In this document: in pieces, positions 33,666 through 41,684 of the stretch
Numbering within the stretch: position 1 is the first letter of the stretch
How the letters are laid out: every line of letters begins with the position of its first letter
NCBI RefSeq assembly: GCF_900496975.1
Contig: NZ_UFQC01000043.1
Span: 1 to 49,247, forward strand
Length of the DNA: 49,247 nt
Origin: Achromobacter veterisilvae
GTDB lineage: Bacteria > Pseudomonadota > Gammaproteobacteria > Burkholderiales > Burkholderiaceae_B
Direction: 5' to 3'
The notes under the pieces: generated by a model
What the model was told of the DNA's origin: nothing
What the model saw: only the letters and a program-made list of their open reading frames with translations
Databases searched by the model: none
Made by a program: the position numbers and the translations under genes

Positions 33666-35273
33666 CTACATCCGGAACACACCGAACTTGGTGTCCTCGA
33701 TGGGAGCGTTCAGCGCGGCCGACAGCGCCAGGCCCAGCACGCGGCGCGTATCGGACGGCGCGATGATGCCGTCGTCCCACAGGCGCGCGGTGGCGTAGTA
33801 GGGATGCCCTTCGTGTTCGTACTGTTCGCGGATGGGCGCCTTGAAGGCCGCCTCTTCGTCCGCCGACCACTGGCCGCCGCGGCCCTCGATGCCGTCGCGC
33901 TTGACCGTGGCCAGCACGCTGGCCGCCTGTTCGCCGCCCATGACCGAGATGCGGGCGTTCGGCCACATGAACAGCATGCGCGGGGAATACGCGCGGCCGC
34001 ACATGCCGTAGTTGCCGGCGCCGAACGAGCCGCCGATCAGCACGGTGAACTTCGGCACCGCGGCCGTGGCCACGGCCGTCACCATCTTGGCGCCGTGGCG
34101 GGCGATGCCTTCGTTTTCGTACTTGCGGCCGACCATGAAGCCGGTGATGTTCTGCAGGAAGACCAGCGGGATCTTGCGCTGCGCGCAGAGTTCGATGAAG
34201 TGCGCGCCCTTCTGCGCGGACTCCGAGAACAGGATGCCGTTGTTGGCGACGATGCCCACCGGCATGCCGTGGATGTGGGCGAAACCCGTGATCAGCGTGG
34301 CGCCGAAGCGCGCCTTGAATTCGTCGAATTCGGAGCCGTCCACGATGCGCGCGATGACTTCGCGCACGTCGTAGGGCTTGCGCGTGTCGGCGGGGATGAT
34401 GCCGTTCAGTTCGCTCGGGTCGTAGCGCGGCTCGCGCACCGGGAGGGTGGCCAGCGGCTGGGGCTTCTTGCGGTTCAGGCGCGCGACCGCGTTGCGCGCC
34501 AATTGCAGCGCGTGCATGTCGTTGGCGGCCAGGTGGTCGGCCACGCCGGACAGGCGCGTGTGCACGTCGCCGCCGCCCAGGTCTTCGGCGCTGACTTCTT
34601 CGCCGGTGGCGGCCTTCACCAGCGGCGGGCCGCCCAGGAAGATGGTGCCCTGGTTCTTGACGATGATGGACTCGTCGCTCATGGCCGGCACGTAGGCGCC
34701 GCCGGCGGTGCAGGAGCCCATCACCACGGCGATCTGCGAGATGCCCTGCGAGGACATCTGCGCCTGGTTGTAGAAGATGCGGCCGAAGTGTTCGCGGTCG
34801 GGGAAGACCTCGTCCTGCTGCGGCAGGTTGGCGCCGCCCGAATCCACCAGGTAGACGCAGGGAAGGTGGTTCTGCGCGGCGATCTCCTGCGCGCGCAGGT
34901 GCTTCTTGACCGTCATCGGATAGTAGGTGCCGCCCTTGACGGTGGCGTCGTTGCAGACGATCACGCATTCCGTGCCCGCCACGCGCCCGATGCCGGTAAT
35001 GACGCCGGCGCCCGGCGCTTCGCCGCCATACATGCCATGGGCCGCCATCGGCGACAGTTCCAGGAAAGGGGTGCCCGGGTCGATCAGGTGCTCGACGCGG
35101 TCGCGCGGCAGGAGCTTGCCGCGCGCCACGTGCTTGGCGCGCGCGGCTTCGCTGCCGCCCAGCGCGGTGTGCGCCAGCTTCTGGTTCAGATCGTCCAGTT
35201 GCGCCTGCATGGCCTGCGCATTGTCGGTGTAGTCCTGCGACCGCGTATTGATGCGGGATTCGATGATGGGCAT
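33666..35273 (-). CDS. liuB: Methylcrotonyl-CoA carboxylase, carboxyltransferase beta subunit
   Basis: This 535-aa protein starts at ATG 35273 (MPIIESRINTRSQDY). It has two crotonase-like carboxyltransferase halves. The acyl-CoA-binding N-terminal half contains RDRVEHLIDPGTPFLELSP, CNDATVKGGTYYPMTVKKHLRAQEIA and YLVDSGGANLPQQDEVFPDREHFGRIF, which are diagnostic of methylcrotonyl-CoA carboxylases. The biotin-binding C-terminal half contains FLQNITGFMVGRKYENEGIARHGAKMV and GGSFGAGNYGMCGRAYSPR. It transfers CO2 from carboxybiotin to 3-methylcrotonyl-CoA. The liuD gene follows after 56 nt with no enoyl-CoA hydratase gene between, unlike in many liu operons. Upstream lies a 226-nt gap with a long hairpin. 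Confidence 0.95.
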   Translation of the reverse strand: MPIIESRINTRSQDYTDNAQAMQAQLDDLNQKLAHTALGGSEAARAKHVARGKLLPRDRVEHLIDPGTPFLELSPMAAHGMYGGEAPGAGVITGIGRVAGTECVIVCNDATVKGGTYYPMTVKKHLRAQEIAAQNHLPCVYLVDSGGANLPQQDEVFPDREHFGRIFYNQAQMSSQGISQIAVVMGSCTAGGAYVPAMSDESIIVKNQGTIFLGGPPLVKAATGEEVSAEDLGGGDVHTRLSGVADHLAANDMHALQLARNAVARLNRKKPQPLATLPVREPRYDPSELNGIIPADTRKPYDVREVIARIVDGSEFDEFKARFGATLITGFAHIHGMPVGIVANNGILFSESAQKGAHFIELCAQRKIPLVFLQNITGFMVGRKYENEGIARHGAKMVTAVATAAVPKFTVLIGGSFGAGNYGMCGRAYSPRMLFMWPNARISVMGGEQAASVLATVKRDGIEGRGGQWSADEEAAFKAPIREQYEHEGHPYYATARLWDDGIIAPSDTRRVLGLALSAALNAPIEDTKFGVFRM

Positions 35274-35373
35274 GGGGTTCCACCCGTCCTGCTTGTTGGA
35301 AATTTGTGGGCGCTCGTCGAGCGGTTTGTCTCGCTGCCCGGTGCGCCGGGCATTCTTGTCGGAAATGGGAGAG

Positions 35374-35454
35374 GGATTCCGTTGCGCCTTTCCCGAACGG
35401 CGCGCGACCGACCCGTCGCGCACGACGCCATGCAGGAAAGGCGCAGCGCAATCC
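35374..35454 (-). repeat. Long imperfect hairpin between the thiolase and liuB genes
   Basis: TGCGCCTTTCC (35383-35393) pairs exactly with GGAAAGGCGCA (35435-35445). Outer GGATT/AATCC extends the stem to 35374-35454, and an inner hairpin GCGCGAC/GTCGCGC occupies 35402-35421. It fills much of the 226-nt intergenic gap inside the liu cluster. It may be a processing or attenuation structure, or the remnant of a repeat. Confidence 0.5.
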
Positions 35455-35499
35455 TTCTGGCGCGGGCAGGCCCGAAGGCCCTCCCGCGTCGGTGATGCT

Positions 35500-36681
35500 T
35501 TAGATCATTTCGATGGCCATCGCCACGGCTTCGCCGCCGCCGATGCACAGCGTGGCCACGCCGCGCTTGCCGCCGGTCTTGCGCAGCGCGCCGACCAGCG
35601 TGGCCATCAGGCGGGCGCCGGACGCGCCGATGGGGTGGCCCAGGGCGGTGGCGCCGCCGTGGATGTTGACCTTGTCATGCGGCAGCTTGAAGTCGGCCAT
35701 GGCGGCCATGGTGACCACCGCGAACGCTTCGTTGATTTCGTAGAGGTCCACGTCCTCGGCCTTCCAGCCGGTCTTGGCGAACAGGTTCTTCAGCGCGCCC
35801 ACGGGGGCGGTGGTGAACCAGTTGGGTTCCTGCGAGTGCTGGCTGTGGGCCACGATGCGGGCCAGCGGCTTCACGCCGAGCTTTTCGGCGGTGGAGGCGC
35901 GCATCAGCACCATCGCGGCGCCGCCGTCGGAGATCGACGACGAGTTGGCGGCGGTGACGGTGCCGTCCTTCTTGAACGCGGGCTTGAGCGTGGGGATCTT
36001 CTCCGGCATGGCCTTGGCGGGGGCTTCGTCGGTGTCGATCACGGTGTCGCCCTTGCGGCCGGCGACGGTGACGGGGGCGATTTCCCACTTGAAGCTGCCG
36101 TCTTCCGTGGCGGCGCGGGCGCGGCGCAGCGATTCCAGCGAGAAGGCGTCCTGCTGTTCGCGGGTGAAGGAATACTTGGCGGCGCAATCCTCGGCGAAGA
36201 CGCCCATGGCCTTGCCCTTGTCGTAGGCATCTTCCAGGCCGTCCAGGGCCATGTGGTCGTACACGGTGTTGTGGCCGTAGCGGTAGCCCTGGCGGCCCTT
36301 GAGCAGCAGGTACGGCGCGTTGCTCATGCTTTCCTGGCCGCCGGCGACGACGACGTTGGCGCTGCCCGCGGCCAGCAGGTCGTGGCCGAACATGGCGGCC
36401 TTCAGGCCCGAGCCGCACACTTTGTGGATGGTGGTGCAACTGACGCCCAGCGGCAGGCCCGCGCCGAGCGCGGCCTGGCGCGCCGGGGCCTGGCCCTGGC
36501 CGGCCTGCAGCACGTTGCCCATGATGACTTCTTCGACCAGTTCGGGCTTGATGCCCGCGCGTTCGACGGCGGCCTTGATGGCGACCGAACCCAGTTCGTG
36601 CGCGGCCAGGCCGGACAACGCGCCCAGCATGCCGCCCATGGGCGTGCGGGCGACGGAAACGATGACGATGGGATCTGACAT
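35500..36681 (-). CDS. Acetyl-CoA C-acetyltransferase (thiolase)
   Basis: This 393-aa enzyme has AGGAG 6 nt before the ATG at 36681. The thiolase fold is complete: the acylated cysteine lies in the CTTIHKVCGSGLKA region near residue 90, the histidine in ATALGHPIGASGARL near 350, and the second cysteine in GVATLCIGGGEAVAM near 380. It condenses or cleaves acetoacetyl-CoA/acetyl-CoA. In the leucine pathway it would split acetoacetyl-CoA formed from HMG-CoA cleavage products; it could also serve polyhydroxybutyrate or fatty-acid metabolism. It lies 33 nt after aceK on the same strand. Confidence 0.93.
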   Translation of the reverse strand: MSDPIVIVSVARTPMGGMLGALSGLAAHELGSVAIKAAVERAGIKPELVEEVIMGNVLQAGQGQAPARQAALGAGLPLGVSCTTIHKVCGSGLKAAMFGHDLLAAGSANVVVAGGQESMSNAPYLLLKGRQGYRYGHNTVYDHMALDGLEDAYDKGKAMGVFAEDCAAKYSFTREQQDAFSLESLRRARAATEDGSFKWEIAPVTVAGRKGDTVIDTDEAPAKAMPEKIPTLKPAFKKDGTVTAANSSSISDGGAAMVLMRASTAEKLGVKPLARIVAHSQHSQEPNWFTTAPVGALKNLFAKTGWKAEDVDLYEINEAFAVVTMAAMADFKLPHDKVNIHGGATALGHPIGASGARLMATLVGALRKTGGKRGVATLCIGGGEAVAMAIEMI

Positions 36682-36714
36682 GACTAGCTCCTGTGAAGGT
36701 CGGGACAGCACGGG

Positions 36715-38583
36715 TTACGAGGCCGCGTCGGCGCCCGGCGGGCGTTCTGGACGCAAGCGTCTGTCTGTATCGTAAGGGAAAAATTCTTCAATCCGGCCTT
36801 GCGCCACGTGCGTCCGGCAGGCTTGCCACCATTCCGGCTCCAGCAGGTCCGCATGGTGACGCATGAAGGCGCCGCGCACCCGCGGGTCGCCCAGCAGGAA
36901 GCGGCCGAATTCTTCCGGGAACACGTCGTTCGGGCCGATGGCGTACCAGGGTTCCGACGCCATTTCCGCTTCTTCGTTGGGGGCGGCCGGAATGCGCCGG
37001 AAGTTCATTTCGGTCATGCGCTGGATTTCGTCGTAGTCATAGAAGACGACGCGGCCCAGACGCGTCACGCCGAAGTTCTTGTACAGCATGTCCCCGGGGA
37101 AGATATTGGCCGCGGCCAGTTGCCGGATGGCGTCGCCGTATTCGCGCACGGCCGGATCCAGCAGCGCGTCGGAAGCCTGTTGCAGGTACAGGTTCAGCGG
37201 CGTCATCCGCCGTTCGATGTAGACGTGGCGGATGACCACCGTGTCCCCGGTTTCCTCGATCAGGCTGGGAACCAGCCGGCGCAATTCGTCCAGCAGCGCG
37301 GGGGCGAACCGGCTGCGCGGCAGCGCCACCTGCGAGTATTCCCAGGTGTCGGCCATGCGGCCCACGCGGTCGTGCAGTTTCACCATCTGGTACTTGCGCC
37401 GCACGGTCGCGTGGTCCATGCCGTCCTTGTCGATGCGGTCCTTGATCAGCTTGAAGACGTAGGGATACGACGGCAGCGTGAACACGCACATCACCATGCC
37501 CTTGATGCCGGGCGCGATGTCGAAGGCGTCGCGCGAATGGGCCAGGTGGTGCAGGAAGTCGCGGTAGAACAGCGTCTTGCCTTGCTTTTGCAGGCCGATC
37601 ATGGTGTAAAGCTCGGCCTTGGGCTTGCGCGGCAGCAGGCTGGACAGGAAGTTCACCACCGCCGCCGGCGTTTCCATGTCCACCAGGAAGTAGGCGCGGG
37701 TGAAGCTGAACAGGGTGCTGAGGTCGTCCGCGCCCAGGAGCAGCGCGTCCAGCCGGACCTGGCCGGCCGGATTGCGCGTGAGCGCCACGGCGAACGGATA
37801 CACCGTGGACTGGTTGATCAGGCGGCCGACGATGTAGGCGCCCTTGTTGCGGAAGAACAGCGAGCCCAGCGCGTGGATCTGGCAATCGCTGGCGATGCGC
37901 CGGCCCACATCGCGCGGAAGCTGCGCGCGCAGTTGCTTGATCGCGGCGCGCGCGAGCAGCCGGGTGTCGCGCGGCAGGTCTTCGAAGGGCAGCGCCAGCC
38001 CGAAGTCGGCCACCATGCGGATCAGGCTTTTCCGCAGGCCCTCGGCCACCGGGTAGTACACCCGGTACGACGGCTTGTGGCTGTCCAGGTAGTCGGTGGC
38101 CACGGCCGGGCGCACGAACAGGAAATCGTTGTGGAAGTAGTCGCGGTGCAGGATGCGGCACGACACCGAATTGAAGAAGGTCTCGGCGCACTCGGGCTGG
38201 CGATGGTCGCCCAGCAGGCCCACGTATTCCTGCTTCACCAACTGCCAGAACGCGGTCTGCGCGTCGTCCAGCGGCGCGGGGGCGTCGGCGCCGCTGGCGC
38301 CATTCGCGCCCGGGGCGCCGCCCGGCCGGCCGCGCAGCGCGCCTTCCAGTTGCGAGGCGCATTCGCGCACCCGCATGTCGTAGTACTCGATGCGCTCGCG
38401 CGACAGGCGCTGGATGCCGTGCCAGTCGCCGGATTCGAACAGCGCCTTGGCGCGCTGGGCGCTGTAGCGGAACAGCGCGTAGTGGCGGTCGAAGCCCGCC
38501 AGGACCAACTGCGCGACGTCCAGCGGCGAGGGCCCCGGGGCGGGGGCCTGCTCGATGCGCTGGACGTCGGACATGCGGATCAT
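36715..38583 (-). CDS. aceK: Isocitrate dehydrogenase kinase/phosphatase
   Basis: This protein has 622 aa, slightly longer than the E. coli enzyme (about 580), the excess being a Gly/Ala-rich insert near residues 88-105 (GRPGGAPGANGASGADAP). The N-terminal regulatory domain has RIEYYDMRVRECASQL. The catalytic half includes LYTMIGLQKQGKTLFYRDFLHHLAHS, the ATP-binding ELYTMIGLQKQGK region and the metal/phosphate site around GDMLYKNFGVTRLGRVVFYDYDEIQRMTEMNFRRIP. It switches isocitrate dehydrogenase off by phosphorylation and on again, so that carbon from acetyl-CoA enters the glyoxylate shunt. This is a sensible companion to a leucine pathway that ends in acetyl-CoA. An alternative start is ATG 38574. 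The gene lies 10 nt after liuA. Confidence 0.95.
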   Translation of the reverse strand: MIRMSDVQRIEQAPAPGPSPLDVAQLVLAGFDRHYALFRYSAQRAKALFESGDWHGIQRLSRERIEYYDMRVRECASQLEGALRGRPGGAPGANGASGADAPAPLDDAQTAFWQLVKQEYVGLLGDHRQPECAETFFNSVSCRILHRDYFHNDFLFVRPAVATDYLDSHKPSYRVYYPVAEGLRKSLIRMVADFGLALPFEDLPRDTRLLARAAIKQLRAQLPRDVGRRIASDCQIHALGSLFFRNKGAYIVGRLINQSTVYPFAVALTRNPAGQVRLDALLLGADDLSTLFSFTRAYFLVDMETPAAVVNFLSSLLPRKPKAELYTMIGLQKQGKTLFYRDFLHHLAHSRDAFDIAPGIKGMVMCVFTLPSYPYVFKLIKDRIDKDGMDHATVRRKYQMVKLHDRVGRMADTWEYSQVALPRSRFAPALLDELRRLVPSLIEETGDTVVIRHVYIERRMTPLNLYLQQASDALLDPAVREYGDAIRQLAAANIFPGDMLYKNFGVTRLGRVVFYDYDEIQRMTEMNFRRIPAAPNEEAEMASEPWYAIGPNDVFPEEFGRFLLGDPRVRGAFMRHHADLLEPEWWQACRTHVAQGRIEEFFPYDTDRRLRPERPPGADAAS

Positions 38584-38593
38584 GGCGGCGGGG

Positions 38594-39772
38594 TCAGGCG
38601 GTTTCGTTGAACAGTTCGCGGCCGATCAGCATGCGGCGGATCTCGCTGGTGCCCGCGCCGATCTCGTACAGCTTGGCGTCGCGCCACAGGCGGCCCACCG
38701 GGTACTCGTTGATGTAGCCGTTGCCGCCCAGGATCTGCACGCCTTCGCCCGCCATCCAGGTGGCCTTCTCGGCCGTGTACAGAATCAGCGCGGCGCAGTC
38801 CTTGCGGACCTGGCGCACGTGTTCCGCGCCCAGCTTGTCCAGGTTCTTGCCTACCTGGTAGCAGAAGGCGCGGCTGGCCTGCAGCGTGGTGTACAGGTCG
38901 GCGACCTTGCCCTGGATCAACTGGAATTCGCCAATGGCCTGGCCGAACTGCTTGCGGTCGTGGATATAGGGCACCACCACGTCCATCACGGCCTGCATGA
39001 TGCCCAGCGGGCCGCCAGACAGCACGGCGCGTTCATAGTCCAGGCCGCTCATCAGCACCTTGACGCCGCCGTTGACCTGGCCCAGCACGTTTTCCTCGGG
39101 GATTTCGCAGTCCTGGAACACCAGTTCGCCGGTGTGGCTGCCGCGCATGCCCAGCTTGTCCAGCTTCTGCGCCACCGAGAAGCCCTTGAAGCCCTTTTCC
39201 ACCAGGAAGGCGGTGATGCCGCGCTGGTGCGCCTCGGGATCGGTCTTGGCGTAGACCACCAGGGTGTCGGCGTCGGGGCCGTTGGTGATCCACATCTTGG
39301 TGCCATTGAGCACGTAGCGGTCGCCCTTCTTGTCGGCGCGCAGCTTCATGCTGACCACGTCCGAGCCCGCGCCGGGTTCGCTCATGGCCAGCGCGCCCAC
39401 GTGCTCGCCGGAAATCAGCTTGGGCAGGTATTTGGCCTTCTGGGCCGCCGTGCCGTTACGGTTGATCTGGTTCACGCACAGGTTGGAGTGGGCGCCGTAG
39501 GACAGGCCGACCGATGCGCTGGCGCGGGAGATTTCCTCCATCACGACCATATGGGCCAGATAGCCCAGGTTGGCGCCGCCGTATTCTTCGTCGGCCGTCA
39601 TGCCCAGCACGCCGAGTTCGCCGAATTTGCGCCAGAGGTCCATGGGGAACTGGTCGCTGCGGTCGACTTCGGCCGCGCGCGGCGCGATCTCGGCCTGCGC
39701 GAAATTGCGCACCGCGTCGCGCAGCATGTCCAGGTCTTCGCCCAGGTCGAAGTTCAGGCCGGGAAGATTCAT
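38594..39772 (-). CDS. liuA: Isovaleryl-CoA dehydrogenase
   Basis: This 392-aa acyl-CoA dehydrogenase has CGGAG 8 nt before ATG 39772. The N-terminal helical domain (DMLRDAVRNFAQAEIAPRAAEVD) leads to the FAD-binding segment GYLAHMVVMEEISRASASVGLSYGAHSNLCVNQI, which is typical of isovaleryl-CoA dehydrogenases. The middle domain has ALAMSEPGAGSDVVSMKLRA and KMWITNGPDADT. The C-terminal domain carries the catalytic glutamate in LSGLDYERAVLSGGPLG and the end GRLWRDAKLYEIGAGTSEIRRMLIGREL. It converts isovaleryl-CoA to 3-methylcrotonyl-CoA, passing electrons to ETF. It is the first gene of the liu transcript, with a LiuR operator 122 nt upstream. Confidence 0.96.
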   Translation of the reverse strand: MNLPGLNFDLGEDLDMLRDAVRNFAQAEIAPRAAEVDRSDQFPMDLWRKFGELGVLGMTADEEYGGANLGYLAHMVVMEEISRASASVGLSYGAHSNLCVNQINRNGTAAQKAKYLPKLISGEHVGALAMSEPGAGSDVVSMKLRADKKGDRYVLNGTKMWITNGPDADTLVVYAKTDPEAHQRGITAFLVEKGFKGFSVAQKLDKLGMRGSHTGELVFQDCEIPEENVLGQVNGGVKVLMSGLDYERAVLSGGPLGIMQAVMDVVVPYIHDRKQFGQAIGEFQLIQGKVADLYTTLQASRAFCYQVGKNLDKLGAEHVRQVRKDCAALILYTAEKATWMAGEGVQILGGNGYINEYPVGRLWRDAKLYEIGAGTSEIRRMLIGRELFNETA

Positions 39773-39888
39773 CGATGTCTCCGTGATAGTAGGTACTTAC
39801 ATTCTTATCGGCGTGCGTGCTCGGCGCCATGCGTCGCCCGTGGGCCCATGATGCGCCGATCGGCCATTGCTGCGCAATGATGCACTGC

Positions 39889-39913
39889 AAATATTACGTT
39901 TACGTAAACGTAA
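39889..39913. promoter_or_regulatory. LiuR operator between liuA and the M20 amidohydrolase gene
   Basis: TTACGTTTACGTAAACGTAA at 39894-39913 is a perfect 20-bp palindrome containing the TTTACGTAAACGTAAA motif known for LiuR. A TAATAT hexamer adjoins it on the minus strand (39889-39894) and may be the liuA -10 box. A near-identical operator occurs at 41626-41641. MerR-type regulation of liuA by LiuR is established in other proteobacteria; for the plus-strand gene it is inference. Confidence 0.85.
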
Positions 39914-40019
39914 AGTGGAGTCGGGTTATCCCTAGGGGAAACCCGGTTTCGCAGGGAGGGCCGGTGAGTAATATTCGACCCCTGTCCCTGAAATTCTGCG
40001 TTATCGCGACGGAGTTGCC

Positions 40020-41198
40020 GTGCTCGAACTATCCAATCTCGACGAAATTGTGGCGCTGCGGCGCGACATCCACATGCATCCGGAGCTTTGCTACGAAGAG
40101 CACCGGACGGCCAAGGTGGTGGCGGACACGCTGCGCGGCTGGGGTATCGAAGCGCACACCGGCATCGCCAAGACCGGGGTGGTCGGCGTGATCAAGCGGG
40201 GCGCGTCGGACCGCGCCATCATGCTGCGCGCCGACATGGACGCGCTGCCCATGCAGGAAGAGAACCAGTTCGAACACCGTTCGCGCCACGACGGCAAGAT
40301 GCACGGCTGCGGCCATGACGGCCACACCGCCATGCTGTTGGCCGCCGCCCGGCACCTGCAGACGGCGGGCGGCTTCGACGGCACCGTCTATCTGTGCTTC
40401 CAGCCGGCCGAGGAAGGCGGCGCGGGCGGCCGCGCGATGATCCAGGACGGCCTGTTCACGCGCTTCCCGTGCGAAGCCGTGTTCGGCATGCACAACTGGC
40501 CGGGCTTGCCCGCGGGTTCGTTCGGCGTGTGCGCCGGCCCGATGATGGCGGCTGCCAACGGTTTCAAGATCACGGTCAAGGGCAAGGGCGGCCACGCCGC
40601 GGCGCCGCAGGACTGCAACGACCCGGTGCCGGCGCTGTTCGCCATCGGCCAGTCGCTGCAGACCATCCTGACGCGCAGCAAGCGCCCGCTGGACGCCGCC
40701 GTGCTGTCCATCACCCAGGTGCAGGCCGGCGGCAGCGTGATCAACGTCATTCCGAACACCGCCTGGATGGGCGGCTCGGTGCGCGCCTACAGCACCGCGG
40801 TGGTGGACCTGATCGAGCGCCGCATGAACGAGATCGCCGGCAGCATCGCGGCGGCGCACGGCTGCGAGGCCGAGGTGCTCTTCGAGCGCCGCTATCCGGC
40901 GCTGGTCAACACCGTGGCCGAGACGGAATTCTGTATGGAGGTGATGCGCGAGGTGGCGGGCGAGGACCGCGCGCTGACGATCGAGCCGGCCATGGCCTCG
41001 GAGGACTTCGCGTTCCTGCTGCAGGAAAAGCCCGGCTGCTACGTGTTCCTGGGCAATGGCGATGGCGAACACCGCAAGGCGGGCCACGGCCTGGGCCCCT
41101 GCATGCTGCACAACGCCAGCTACGACTTCAACGATTCCCTGATTCCGGCGGGCGCCTCGTACTGGGTCCGACTGGCGCAGCGCTACCTGGCGGCCTGA
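40020..41198 (+). CDS. M20 family amidohydrolase (hippurate-hydrolase-like)
   Basis: This 392-aa enzyme starts at GTG 40020 with GGAG 6 nt upstream. It has the M20D peptidase fold. Metal ligands are visible in MLRADMDALPMQEENQFEHRS, MHGCGHDGHTAMLLAAARHL and FQPAEEGGAGGRAMIQDGLF (the catalytic glutamate pair), with a further histidine near GMHNWPGLPAGSFGV and another near the C-terminus in CMLHNASYDFND. A lid/dimerisation domain spans about residues 185-295 (GFKITVKGKGGHAAAPQDCNDPV). Relatives hydrolyse N-acyl amino acids such as hippurate or N-acetyl-leucine. It is divergent from liuA and shares its operator region, so it may release leucine or an acyl group from an N-acyl-leucine-like compound. 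The substrate is inferred. Confidence 0.92.
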   Translation: MLELSNLDEIVALRRDIHMHPELCYEEHRTAKVVADTLRGWGIEAHTGIAKTGVVGVIKRGASDRAIMLRADMDALPMQEENQFEHRSRHDGKMHGCGHDGHTAMLLAAARHLQTAGGFDGTVYLCFQPAEEGGAGGRAMIQDGLFTRFPCEAVFGMHNWPGLPAGSFGVCAGPMMAAANGFKITVKGKGGHAAAPQDCNDPVPALFAIGQSLQTILTRSKRPLDAAVLSITQVQAGGSVINVIPNTAWMGGSVRAYSTAVVDLIERRMNEIAGSIAAAHGCEAEVLFERRYPALVNTVAETEFCMEVMREVAGEDRALTIEPAMASEDFAFLLQEKPGCYVFLGNGDGEHRKAGHGLGPCMLHNASYDFNDSLIPAGASYWVRLAQRYLAA

Positions 41199-41230
41199 GC
41201 GCCGCGCTTGTGAAGGCCGTGGCCGCGCTT

Positions 41231-41611
41231 TCAGGGCTTCTGGGCAAGCAGTTCGCGGCATTGCCGTTCCTGCAGCGAGATTTCCTGCAAGGTGTCCTCG
41301 ATGTCGCGGCGCTGCTGTTCCAGGGTGGAGCGATGCTGTTGCAGTACGCTCAGGTACTGGCGCAGTTGGACTTCCGTGTCGCCCGGCCCGTCGTACATGT
41401 CGATCAGGGTGAGGATTTCGGACAGTTGCAGGCCCAGGCGCTTGCCGCGCAGGGCCAGCTTCAGGCGCGTGCGGTCGCGCGGCCCGAAGATGCGGTTGCG
41501 CCCCTCGCGCGCCGGGCTGACGATCCCCTGGTCTTCGTAGAAGCGGATCGTGCGGGGCGTGACGTCGAACTCGCGCGCGAGTTCGGAGATGGTCCAGGTT
41601 GACGGGGACAT
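41231..41611 (-). CDS. liuR: MerR-family regulator of leucine catabolism
   Basis: This 126-aa protein has an N-terminal MerR helix-turn-helix (residues 6-40, WTISELAREFDVTPRTIRFYEDQGIVSPARE). An adjacent wing region with RTRLKLALRGKRLGLQLSEILTLIDMYD follows, and then a coiled-coil dimerisation helix (about 82-120, LRQYLSVLQQHRSTLEQQRRDIEDTLQEI). There is no metal-binding cysteine signature, in line with LiuR, which responds to a branched-chain acid catabolite. An operator of the expected TTTACGTAAACGTAAA type lies directly upstream (41626-41641), implying autoregulation. A second operator is found before liuA. The assignment rests on the family, the operator and the gene neighbourhood. Confidence 0.93.
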   Translation of the reverse strand: MSPSTWTISELAREFDVTPRTIRFYEDQGIVSPAREGRNRIFGPRDRTRLKLALRGKRLGLQLSEILTLIDMYDGPGDTEVQLRQYLSVLQQHRSTLEQQRRDIEDTLQEISLQERQCRELLAQKP

Positions 41612-41625
41612 GCGAGATGTGGCAG

Positions 41626-41648
41626 TTTACGTAAACGTAAATTATGAT
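41626..41648. promoter_or_regulatory. LiuR operator between liuR and the MBL-fold gene
   Basis: TTTACGTAAACGTAAA at 41626-41641 repeats the motif found before liuA. It lies in the 73-nt divergent gap between liuR (start 41611) and the plus-strand hydrolase (start 41685). TATGAT at 41643-41648 may be the plus-strand -10 box. The position suggests simultaneous control of both genes. Confidence 0.85.
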
Positions 41649-41684
41649 GACTTGACCGGAACGTCAAGCGTGGAGCGAGAGGCA

